Shown here in pieces: positions 32,123-42,389 of a stretch of 64,000 nucleotides of DNA (positions within the stretch are counted from its first letter, which is position 1; every line of letters starts with the position of its first letter). Source of the stretch: Azolla caroliniana (Eukaryota > Polypodiophyta); assembly GCA_043228905.1 (NCBI GenBank), contig JBHGNT010000012.1, positions 14,570,001 to 14,634,000 of the forward strand, read 5' to 3'. The notes beneath the pieces are model-generated. The model had not been told where the DNA came from. It made no database searches and saw only the letters and a program-made list of their open reading frames with translations. The translations under genes and the position numbers were made by a program.

Positions 32123-35100
32123 ATGCGAGTAATGTCATGGAATGTTCAAGGGTTAGGAGGCCCCTTATATAGACGATACAAATATCGTCTCCGTCAAGAA
32201 ATCAACAAATGCATAGTGGGTGGACCCCTAGATTTTCTTTTAATACAAGAACATCATCTAAATACTTTTAGAATTTCTCGGTACGGTTCCATTCTACCTG
32301 GGAACTGGGACATGTTTTGGTCTCCTGCAATAGGCAACACGGAAGTCCGAGGAGGGGTGTGTATGGCTATTTCACAAAGATGGATATCATCCATTATTCA
32401 AAAACAAGTGGTTATTCTAGGAAGGGCTCAATTTGTTATTATCCAAGAGGAAGAGACTACATGGGGACTTTTAAATATATATGCTCCCAATACTGCAACG
32501 GCGCGGCAACAATTTTGGAAAGATTTATTAAATAAATTGCCGTCTCTTGATCATTGGTGTATTGCTGGTGATTTTAATATGCTTGAGGATCCCATCGATA
32601 GAATGGGAGGTAGCTCAATCACGATACATGGTCATGAGCTAACAATGTGGGAACAATTGGTGTTTTCCTTACAAATGTTAGACGCTTGGCATGCGCCTTC
32701 CATGGTTCGTACAAACACCTCACTTTTGTTTTCAAGATCAGATAGGCGAGTTAATGGTACTAATCTAGCTCGCTTGGATAGATTTTATTTATTTGGCAAA
32801 TTTATTTCAGCAACGGGTACCGTGCATATAATGCCAGGAACTACCTTTTCTGATCATGCTCCAATTATTCTTTCACTCTCGACTCAAAAGAATAAAGAAT
32901 TTGTCAATCTGAAGATTCCTGAAGAGCTGTTGTTAGACAATAATTTCTCATCACAGGTGATTGATTTATGGTCGCAAAAAGATGTTGGGCAAGAATCAAT
33001 GACTATGCGGGTAGCTAATGGCCTACAAAGAATTTCAGAATTTTTCAGGTGTAAATCTAAGGAAAGGTTTGCTATGATGAAAGAAAGGGAGAAAAGGTCT
33101 CGATCTTCTCTTGTTTCCTTGCAACGGTTACAAGAACGTTACCCACACTGTACTTGGATTGCCGAGAAACTTGGGTCAACAAAACAAGAACTAGCTGAAC
33201 TATTAGAAAAGCGTGCAGAATTTCAATATCATCGTAGGGCAGCTAATTGGACCCAAGTGGGTGACAAATGTACAGTTGAGTTTTTTCATTCAAAGAGACC
33301 TAATTATAATGCGGTTTCAATCAAACAACTACAACATGAGAATGGGACCATCTCATCTGATCCTCAAGTAATGAGAGAAATAGCCACAAGATACTACTCT
33401 AACCTACTATCAGCTGTTTCTTTCTCTGATGAAGAATTAGTATGTCGGTCACATGTATGGAATAAGTTGAAGTCAAGAATAACAGAGGATATGAATGTAA
33501 GTCTTCAAGATGTTCTTACATGTCATGAATTAACTGAAGCACTTCACGCTTTGCCTAAAAATTGTTGTCCAGGTGTGGATGGTCTAACCCCAACATTTTT
33601 TATTAAATATTGGGACGTATTCAAAGCAGATTTATGCACAACATTTCAGCAAATTCTTCGAGAGGGTAGGATGCCTTCTCAGTTTACAGAAGGATTGATT
33701 TATCTTATTCCTAAATCAGACGGTCCTTCACTCGACATCAAGAAATGGCGGCCGATTACACTACTAAATACAGTGTATAAAATTTTGGCTAAAGCAATTA
33801 GTATACGACTCAGCACCATAATGCCTACAGTTATACATCCGACTCAAACAGGATTCCTTCGAGAAAGAAGTATTTTGGATAATGTGTACACATTTTGGGA
33901 ATCTGTGGCCTTGGCAACTAAATCTAATCAAAAGTTGGTTGTTCTTATGCTTGATTTTGAGAAAGCATATGATCGTGTTGACTGGGAATTTTTACAAGGG
34001 GTATTGATTCGCTTTGGATTTTCAAAAGAATGGATAAAAGGTATTTCCTCATTATATAATGCTGCACAAAGCCGAGTCTTGTTGGCTGGAGATTATGGCC
34101 CTTTGTTTTATATTTCTCGATCAGTTCGTCAGGGTTGTCCACTGGCTCCCTTTCTATTCCTGTTTTTTGCTGAGGCAATGATTTCTTTTTTGAATGCTGC
34201 TGATATTGGTATACGTGGACTATGCACTCCACTCTCACATATAGAAGGGATGCTGAATTTGCAGATGACACTGCCCTATACTTAAAAGGTGATTTGGAAA
34301 ATTTGGAAAAAACAGAAGTGGCCATATCCACATTCTGTAAGGCTTCAAGTGCATTGGTTAATTGGAACAAGTCCTTTGCATTTTGGGTGGGAGATGTAAA
34401 TCCTCCGTTATGGAACCCGCACCCGCAATTTCGATGGATACCATCAGGTTGCCCAGTTCGGTACCTAGGATGTACTATAGGTGTTGATCTTTCGATGGAA
34501 AATCAAGTGGCTTCCCTCTTATTGTCTTTGAGGCAAAAACTGTTATTATGGAGTTCAGCTAAGTTGTCTTTTGCTGGTAGGGTTATAGTTGCCAATCAGG
34601 TGTTATTGGCGTCAACATGGTATGTTTTGTCATGTTGGATATTCTCCAAGTCATGTATTCTGAAAATACGCAGATTGATTCGTAATTTTCTATGGTCTGG
34701 AAAATCGGAAGGCAATGCTCGGTCTAAAGTAAAATGGGATGTTATTACCTTACCTCGCTCTAAAGGAGGACTAGGTATTATTGATCCAGTAGACCAATCA
34801 AGAGCACTATTAAGTAAGTTGCTCATTAGAGGATTTACGCCGGGGAAAGAGATATGGAAAATACTATTACTTGACCGCTGTTCAGACTGCTTTCCTCGAT
34901 TAGGTGCCCCTTGGTCTAAGGATGTAAACTGGATATTTAGGGAAAATTTCAGAGTACCTGCAGCTAACAAGTGGGAAACAGGTTTATTAGAACAGTATTT
35001 TCGGCATGGAAACAAGTATTACCTGGTTTGCTTCGCAATAAACCTAAGCCCAATCATTATATTGAGTATATTAGACAAAGGATAGTTTGGAATCCGTTGT

Positions 35101-36461
35101 TTACAACATCAGATGGTTCGCTGTTGGGTTCTAGACAATGGTTATCATGGGGAAAAATGGCAGAAGGTCCTGCAAAAACTGTTCAGACATGGCAACGTTT
35201 TTTATCAAGGTCATGGGAAGAACAAAAAGAAATCCTAAGTAGTATGCATGGGGGACAAATAATGTACCAACAAATTCAAGAGGCTATGAGTAGATTTCCT
35301 ATTCCACCCAATAACTCTAATCACAGATGGGTTGGGGTCTTTTCAAGATTGGAAGTACTCTTGGCTGTTAAAGGATATTCAGATGATAAGACCTACCGAT
35401 CCTTTGAGGTGGATGAAGCAAACCAATTGACACAATCCGGGGAAATGAGGATAGATTACCCTTATGCTATGGAACACAAGATAAGAATCATCAGATATGC
35501 TGACCGGAAATGGTACATTGACCCAATGATTGGGGAAATAAAGGCACATTGGAAGTTGTGGGTGTTGGCTAAAATACCGGTTTTCAGATTAGAATGGGAC
35601 CCAATGGATTATCAGTGGACAGACCCTTTTACGGGTAACAAATTTAATTTTTTCCAATATTCTGTACAATTAGGAAGACATGTGCTTTCAGATATACGAG
35701 ATGTGACACCGGCTGCTTTTCAATTTTGGAATCAACAAGGTATTACTCCCCAATTCCTGGCAAATTTTTGGGTAGTGTTATGGGCTAGAAAACAGCCACA
35801 CCAAATATTGCATGTACAGTGGTTGCTTGTACATCGAGCCTTGCCAGTTGGCACATGGCTGCATAGGATGGGAGTAGAGTCTACTTGCGCACGATGTCGT
35901 TTACAAATGGAAACTCAAAAACATTGCTTATGGGAATGTATTGAGTCTCAATTGATATGGCAACGTCTCCTTAGAATTTTTGCTAATTATTTCTCCCCGT
36001 TGGTTTTCACTTGGGGTATGGTGGTTTGGACATCTCTTGTCCATGATGTATTTCATTATGATAACGAATCAATGGACCATGGATTTTGCACTAATTTTGG
36101 AAGAGTACATAAAGTACCATTGTTGTCACTACAGTTTACAGGAATACGAAAGGAAGTCCAACCAGTATGGGAGATATTGAGTAGTACCACTATATATCAT
36201 ATTTGGAAGACTAGGTGCTCTCTTATTTTCCAACGACTGAAAACACCACCGGCCGAATTGGTCTCAAATATTTGGTTAGACATAGTGCATACTTTGAAGG
36301 GACAATGGGATGGTATTATTGGTGACTCTGATGCTAAGATTGCTCAACAGCATGAGTTTATCACTATATGGAAACCTTCTCCATTCATGACAGCCAACTG
36401 TGGTACTCCTTATTGGCATTATCAACCTCCGAAATGGTTGTTTCCCCCCCCAATTACATAG
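32123..36461 (+). pseudogene. LINE-1 ORF2: APE endonuclease, RT, zf-RVT; two frameshifts
   Basis: Endonuclease-reverse transcriptase. N-terminal APE-like nuclease shows SWNVQGLGG, LIQEHHL, GDFNM and SDHAPI. RT shows PGVDGLTPTFF, LMLDFEKAYDRVDW and SVRQGCPLAPFLF in frame 1, then, after a frameshift within 34222-34285, the active box FADDTALY. A second frameshift lies within 34971-35085. The last frame carries the C-terminal zinc-finger region (VQWLLVHRALPVGTWL, CARC...KHCLWEC), the zf-RVT of plant L1s, and ends naturally at 36461. All catalytic residues are present, so repair of two indels would give an intact reading; as it stands it is inactive. Confidence 0.92.
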
Positions 36462-36522
36462 AACTTTGAATCTTGTAAAATGACTATACTAATGACAGGA
36501 TATCTTTTTAAAAATAAAATAA

Positions 36523-36537
36523 AATGTGTATGGATAT
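36523..36537. repeat. LINE-1 target-site duplication, right
   Basis: AATGTGTATGGATAT, directly after the A-rich 3' end; same as 30197-30211. Confidence 0.8.
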
Positions 36538-37140
36538 GTTTGTAATATGTACGTAATATGCATGTATATATCCCATGTATGTGTTAGTATACATATATCT
36601 AATGTGTGTGTGTGTGTGTGTGTGTTTGTATGTATATGTACATGTAAGCATTGTGGTTTGTATGGTTCTGTATAATCTATAAATATTGTGATATGTGTAA
36701 TATTGATGTACATATGTAATTTATGTATGTATGTGCATGTACATTTGTATATTGTGTAATAGGTATATGGATTATATGATATGTAACATCTGATTTATTT
36801 ATGTGTGTATGTGTATGTGTATATATATAATATGTAATTTATTATTTTTGTGTTTGGTATGTATATATGTATGCATTTCTATATAATTGTGTGTAATATG
36901 TAATATATCAAATATGTTTGTAAGAATGTGTACATTTGTATATATCATATATGTAATATGTAATTTTTATGTATGTAACATTTGAATGTAGGCATATATA
37001 CATGCATGCATGTATATGTATGTAGGTATATATGAATGTATGTGGTATGCATGTGTGATGTGTGTTTATTTGTGTATGTATGTACATATTGTGTTGTGTT
37101 GTATCAGTATGTATGGAATGTGTGTATATGTGTATGTGTG
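36538..37140. repeat. TATG/TGTA-rich microsatellite region (right)
   Basis: Continuation of the 29640-30196 region, with a (TG)n run at 36604-36625. No gene. Confidence 0.85.
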
Positions 37141-37988
37141 AACCATTCGTATCATACGTGCATTCGCATTCGAGAATGATTCAATAATACGTGTATGGTA
37201 AATCATCTCAACGTTGAATTGGATACATAAGAACGGTATTGATTGAATCACATGTCATAAGTTTCAATACTTTAGAAATTATTAAAGTACTAAACATTAG
37301 AAAGAGAGAGAAAGAGGGAGACTGAGCAAGAGAGTGTCATGTAGTTTCGATACTTTAGAAATGATTAAAGTACTAAACATTAGAAAGCGAGAGAAAGAGG
37401 GGGAGAGCAAGAGAGTGGCAAGTGTTATGAGCTAAAGTTTCAACTTCTATGGCAGTATTCCTAGGACTATTCACCTTCCTTCTCTTCGTCGTCCTCAGAT
37501 TCTTCATATTTTTCTGATCATCACCATCATCGTGATGACTCTGATATTGATTCTGTTTCTGAGGATCACCATGGTCCATGACTATGATTCATCTGATTAT
37601 GAGGATCACCATGACTATGATTCATCCGATTCTCGTGGATATGGTGGATCAAGCTTCTGTTCTTCCTGCTCATCATCACAGTGTTCTTGAGATTAATGTT
37701 GGCTCTGAGCATGTCCCTAGCTCCAAGGATTTCCTCCCTCATCCTCTCCACGATCATGAGCCACACCTACTGCCTAGAGCTCCCCATGAATTATACTGAG
37801 GAGGTTGAGATGTAGCAGAAGCCATGGAGCACTGCATCCATGGCCTGGCGGCAGAATCGTTGTAAAGAAGAACGCCATAGCCATACCCCAAGACACAATA
37901 GAATGGTTGGAGAAATCATGGTCACCAAGATATGGCGGATGAGTGGCGTTCTGATCATGAGTAGCAGAAGAAGATTCATGAGGAGGAG

Positions 37989-38040
<52 letters not shown>

Positions 38041-38755
38041 AAAAAAAAGTAAAAAAAAAAGGAACACGTATTTTTCCCTTTTCCAACGTGTTCGTTTCCA
38101 AACGTATTCAAACGTTTGAATGCTACCACGAACATGAATATTACGTTCTATGCATATAATATGTAATTTATTTTTTTGTGTTTGGTATATATATATGCAT
38201 TTGTATGTAATTGTGTGTACAATAATATATGTATGTGTTTGTGTAATATGTAATATATAAAAAATGTTTGTAAGAAGGTGTACATATGTATGTATTATGT
38301 ATATATGTATGTCAATATATATGGCTCATTCTAATATGTATGTAGTATGTAATGTATTTGTGTATGTGTATGTATATATTTACATATATTTATGTTTAGT
38401 AAGTATGCATGTATAAATGGTTGTAATGTATGTATATACATATCCATGGATGTATGTCTGAATGTAGGTATATATGCATGTATGTATATATATATGTAAT
38501 CATAGTACGTAAAATTCATGTTCATCTAGCATAACATTCGTTTTCCTACGTTGGAAAACGAATGCGAATGTTATTCAAACATTCTTGTGTTTTTTTCCCA
38601 TTTTTTAATGTTTTTTTTCCATTTTTTTAGGCTTATTTACCTCATAATAAATAGATAATCCAAAAGTATGGTATTTATCATTCTTTGAGGGTGTTTTTCT
38701 TACGCGAATGGTTCAATCATTCACGAATGTGAGTGCACGTATGGTACGTATGGTT
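37141..38755. mobile_element. 1.6-kb segment bounded by 44-bp inverted repeats (candidate DNA transposon)
   Basis: Bases 37141-37184 and the reverse complement of 38712-38755 match at 38 of 44 positions; both start AACCAT at the outer end. Inside are an 83-bp tandem duplication (37261, 37344), a His/Asp/Ser-rich coding-like patch (about 37470-37700, words SDHHHHRDDSDID and HDYDSSD repeated), a (GA)n run 37991-38036, TATG microsatellite, and an inner palindrome CATTCGTTTTCC / GGAAAACGAATG (about 38537-38563). No transposase is recognisable and no clear target duplication is seen, so it may be non-autonomous. Bases 38756-39019 beyond it hold nothing recognisable. Confidence 0.5.
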
Positions 38756-39019
38756 CATACTATGTATGTAATAATGTATATATGCTACTCCAAAATTGAG
38801 TATTGTTTGCATAATATATTCGTTACTATCTCATTGAAATATCTAATATTTCATGGGCTTATGTAAAAACAATTTCCAGCATAATTGATACCCTTATGTA
38901 AATATATTTTCAAATCTTTATTAATACCCTTATGTATATACATTTTGTATCTTAGTGATTAATTTAAACCCCTTTTGATGAACTAATGTGCTATCATACA
39001 AGTTTTGACAGTGAAGCCC

Positions 39020-39097
39020 CCGGGCCGTTGCTATTCGGTTGAGCCGGTTTGTCTACGCTTCCACACATTAGCTTTTACATGCTATTAGAGCGCGAGG
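39020..39097 (+). repeat. Copia C 5' LTR remnant and primer binding site
   Basis: About 60 bp (CCGTTGCTATTC...GCTTTTACA, to 39079) match the right end of the LTR at 48875-49288; the remaining 350 bp are missing. TGCTATTAGAGCGCGAGG at 39080-39097 resembles the initiator-Met primer word TGGTATCAGAGC. Confidence 0.8.
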
Positions 39098-39173
39098 ATT
39101 GAGAATCCTCTACTGCCGACAAAAAGCACTAGATAGAAGAAAACCTAACTTCCTCTAAAGAACAGAAAAGGAA

Positions 39174-40454
39174 ATGGATAAAAGGAGGGCAAGCTCGTTT
39201 CTGACGAAGAAGCTCGACAAAAGAAACTATGCATCTTGGTCCTACAAGATGCACCACTACCTGCTGGGGCATGGTTACCGAAGTTATGTCGAAGGAGGAA
39301 ATGAAGTAGCGCAAGAGCCGACACACAAGCACTTCCCAGCAAGGAGCGAGCAGAGTGTTATATTGCCTCCCATCTTGTGTGCACGATCAAATGCTTGGCT
39401 ATATCAAAGACACAAAAACGCCGAAAGAAGCTTGGGAAATTCTGAAGAAGATATTCACAACAAGTACCACTGCCCGTAAGTTGCAGCTCCGACAAGAGCT
39501 CAACAACATCCGACAAAGGGACATGTCTATTATGGACTATACCACCACGATAAAGGAGATTTGTGATGCGCTGGGGTCCATCAACGTGACGGTGGACGAA
39601 GACGAGATGGTCGAAATCTGCTTCGGTGGTCTGGCATAGAGGTATGGGCCTATCCAAACAACAATTTGCGCCTGGGAGAAGCCATGTCCTTCTTCGACTT
39701 GCAATCGATGTTGATGGTCAAAGAAAACCGTGTGAGTGGGTCGAGGACCACTCAATCAAACATCCAGATGATGTACACGGAGCCAGATCGACCCCGTGGG
39801 CGTGGAGGACGAGATGGATTGGCACGCAATAGTGGCAACCGACAAGAGTGGAATCAGAGGCACAGAGATAGTGTCGACAACAGTTCTGGACCCTCCACAA
39901 ACAGGGGGAGTCAACGTGGCATCAGAAACCGGCAATCGAAAACCGAAACGGAATGTTGGTATTGTGGCAAGAAAGGCCACCGAGAGAGAGAGTGCTGGAA
40001 GAAGCGCGCCAATTTGGAAAAATCCGGATCTAGAAAGATGGGACAAGAGAGTCGGCAAAGTTCACACTACGCAGAGGGATCAGAAGGATCCGGAACCGGA
40101 AAAGGGCAAGCCTTTGTGATGAAGCACAAGGTGAACTCGATGAAGAAGACCACCTCCAAGTCGGAAGAAGTGTGGTATGTTGACTCCGGGGCATTGAACC
40201 ACATGACGAGCCATAAAGAGTGGTTTTCGTATCTAGAGAAATCAGAGCAAACAGGAGTGGTTGAAACCGGAGATGACACTCCACACCCGATCGAACATGT
40301 CGGTGAAATTCCCTTATGTTATGTCGGGCAAAAGGGAAAACTCATGAACGTACTGCACGTCTCGACAATCACAAAGAACTTGGTGTCGGTCGGTCAGATT
40401 GTCGACCAAGGGCGGCAAGTTCGATTCACACATCTTGGGCGCTTCATCGAGTAA
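39174..40454 (+). pseudogene. Copia C gag and protease
   Basis: Gag starts MDKRRASSFLTKKLDKRNYASW (39174) and after a frameshift near 39355 continues IKDTKTPKEAWEILKKIF, QRDMSIMDYTTTIKEI to TAG at about 39637-39639 (LA-stop-RYGPI). A third frame has the CCHC knuckle CWYCGKKGHRERECW and the protease motif YVDSGALNHMTSHKEW with the normal catalytic Asp, then LHVSTITKNLVSVGQ. Stop at 40452-40454 and gypsy D follows at 40469. The UBN2-type Gag and GAG-pre-integrase lead are as in Tork-like elements. Confidence 0.88.
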
Positions 40455-40463
40455 GAGGGCCAG

Positions 40464-40468
40464 ATCAT
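40464..40468. repeat. Gypsy D target duplication, left (ATCAT)
   Basis: ATCAT immediately before the LTR start TGTCATG; the same five bases follow the other LTR at 45915-45919. Confidence 0.9.
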
Positions 40469-40556
40469 TGTCATGAATAGTACTAAAACAGAGAGAGAGA
40501 ATTAGTACTAGAGAAGGGAAGTACTATTAGTACTAAGAGGACGTACTGCTTAAAAC

Positions 40557-40609
<53 letters not shown>

Positions 40610-40903
40610 ATGATAACATATGATATATTATGTGAAGAGTAAGTACAAAATAGCTATGAGGCTTAAGACTGGCGTTGAACCAATTTGGTTCAAAATAATG
40701 CCTTGTGCCTCTTTTTATAGTGTTCTCAGGAATAGTCCTAAAGTTTCTAGAATGTTCCAGAGAAATCTGGAATAAACAATAATTTTTTATAGTAAAACTT
40801 AAATGAAAATAATATCCTGCGTATTATAATAGATAATGTAATGGTCAAGAGCTCGACCCATATAACATAAGGTTATGGGTTCGAGTTTTGTCATATCATG
40901 ACA
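40469..40903 (-). repeat. Gypsy D 3' LTR (435 bp)
   Basis: TGTCA...TGACA. Contains (GA)n at about 40560-40605, a TTTTTATAG TATA-like site, and next to the outer minus-strand 5' end a tRNA-like block with TGGTCAAGAGC (40842-40852) and GGTTCGAGTTT (40878-40888). Differs from the other LTR by GA-run length and scattered transitions. Confidence 0.93.
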
Positions 40904-42389
40904 CTATTCCCCCCTTAAGACAACGAGTGTCACGAGTCGGCGTTGATTGTGAATCGGGTTTGTCCGGATACTTTCGGTGGAAATCAACAAGAAGATCTTG
41001 AGCATTGGGGACATGCTCGACGGGTTCGCAAGTACGTTCGCTCGGACTATAGCCGAGCCAATCGACCAAATAATGAAGTTTTTTGCAAACAAACTTGGAG
41101 TCGAGGACGACAACAACTTCATACTCCGGGCCGGTGTCCAACTCAAGCAGGGCCGGCGGTGGTGTAACACAATCGGGAATAGTGTTGGCCCAATAAGGTT
41201 CGAGAAGAGAACTATGGAAGACCGGATGTATCTGGAGGTGTGGAGGAAGATCAAGGTGGAACGTGACATCATTAATCTTGCCGATAATACGGAAAGGACT
41301 GAGTCGTCGATAATCCAATTTGTCGCACAGTCGAGTTGTCTTGATGTGACGACGTAAGAGCCATACTTGATCTCCAATGGCAAAAGAGGAGGGAAGCCAA
41401 TGACGATCTGCATAAGTCTTCTGAGTGTGTTGAGCATGACGAAGATGAGTAGATAGATCCGTCTGAATCTTGCATAGCCTCTCCAGATGATCCTTGGCAC
41501 GAGGATTGGTAGGTAGCTCCGGAGTGTCGATCACAGACCAATTAAGATGAGAACCGGTATAAGCGTAAAATGGCGAGACCCAAGTCGAGGAGTGAATAGC
41601 GTTGTTATACACAAACTCCGCAAAGTGGAGAATATCAACCCAATTGTCATGTTGATAACTCAGAAAACACCGAACATATTGTTCTAGCGTTTGATTTGTT
41701 CGTTCCGCTTGCCCATCGGTTTGGGGATGGTAGCCAGAGGAGAGGTTGCAAGAGACCTTGAGCATCTTGAAGAGATGCTTCCAAAATTTGGAGACGAATT
41801 GAGGTCCTCGGTCACTGATGATATTGTTTGGGAGGCCATGATGCCGAAATACCTCACGCATGACAAGGGCTGCGGTTTCCTCACTATTGATGGCCTTAGT
41901 ACAAGGCACAAAATGTGCCATCTTAGTATATCGATCGACGATGGTTAAGATAACATCGAAACCCTTCGAGACTGAAAGATCTGTGATAAAATCAAGACAA
42001 ATGGACTGCCACGGCTTACTTGGAATTGGTAAGGATTCCAACAAGCCATATGGATGATGTCGTGGCATCTTTGCTCGGCAACAAGCATCACAGGTCCGAA
42101 CATAGTCGTCGACAAAACGTTGCATATGGGGCCACCAAAAGGATCGTCGAACTAGATCCAATGTCTTAGTACTACCGAAATGTCCAGCTGTATGGGTGTC
42201 GTGACAATTTTGGATGATTTGAAGGCGATAGGAGCAATCAGGAACATACACGAGATTTTTAAAGAATAACAAACCATCATGATATTCGAATTGTCGATAG
42301 TCCATACCTGGTTGTTGAGATTGGGAACAGGATGCCCGAGAGGCATCAATTTCTGCTAGAATGGCTTGAGCAAAACTATCCGTATTCAA
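40896..42389 (-). CDS. Gypsy D integrase with chromodomain (497 aa open frame)
   Basis: Open C-terminal part of pol. HHCC zinc finger at about residues 64-105 (CHDTHTAGH, CDACC). Core with first Asp in ICLDFI (about 133), second in SDRGPQF (about 196), Glu in DGQAERTNQ (about 231). Then HPVFHSSLLEPY and a chromodomain at about 425-480 (EYEVVVVLDS, LHYLVDWLGYS, NAQDLLVDFHRKYPDKP). Aromatic residues Y, W and Y of the methyl-lysine cage positions are present; the conserved TWEP reads TCEP. The chromodomain would tether integration to modified histones. The stop codon lies 8 bp inside the 3' LTR. The frame is unbroken, unlike upstream parts. Confidence 0.93.
   Translation of the reverse strand: MNTDSFAQAILAEIDASRASCSQSQQPGMDYRQFEYHDGLLFFKNLVYVPDCSYRLQIIQNCHDTHTAGHFGSTKTLDLVRRSFWWPHMQRFVDDYVRTCDACCRAKMPRHHPYGLLESLPIPSKPWQSICLDFITDLSVSKGFDVILTIVDRYTKMAHFVPCTKAINSEETAALVMREVFRHHGLPNNIISDRGPQFVSKFWKHLFKMLKVSCNLSSGYHPQTDGQAERTNQTLEQYVRCFLSYQHDNWVDILHFAEFVYNNAIHSSTWVSPFYAYTGSHLNWSVIDTPELPTNPRAKDHLERLCKIQTDLSTHLRHAQHTQKTYADRHWLPSSFAIGDQVWLLRRHIKTTRLCDKLDYRRLSPFRIIGKINDVTFHLDLPPHLQIHPVFHSSLLEPYWANTIPDCVTPPPALLELDTGPEYEVVVVLDSKFVCKKLHYLVDWLGYSPSERTCEPVEHVPNAQDLLVDFHRKYPDKPDSQSTPTRDTRCLKGGIVS
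40904..40917 (-). other. Gypsy D polypurine tract
   Basis: Minus strand TAAGGGGGGAATAG, adjacent to LTR start TGTCATG. It is also the last coding part of pol (KGGI). Confidence 0.85.

Larger units (their letters stand above)
30212..36522 (+). mobile_element. LINE-1: near full-length plant L1 retrotransposon (6.3 kb)
   Basis: Non-LTR element with short 5' UTR (about 108 bp containing two AACG(T/C)TACAG(A/G)G-type units), ORF1 30320-32122, ORF2 32123-36461 and a 3' end AAAAATAAAATAAA instead of a pure poly(A). Flanked by a perfect 15-bp duplication, as expected for target-primed reverse transcription. Only two frameshifts in ORF2 break it, so insertion is recent relative to other elements here. 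Confidence 0.93.

Noticed and set aside
37774-38135. Leucine/serine-rich open frames on the minus strand
   Set aside because: Produced by the (GA)n run and its flanks; no independent support.
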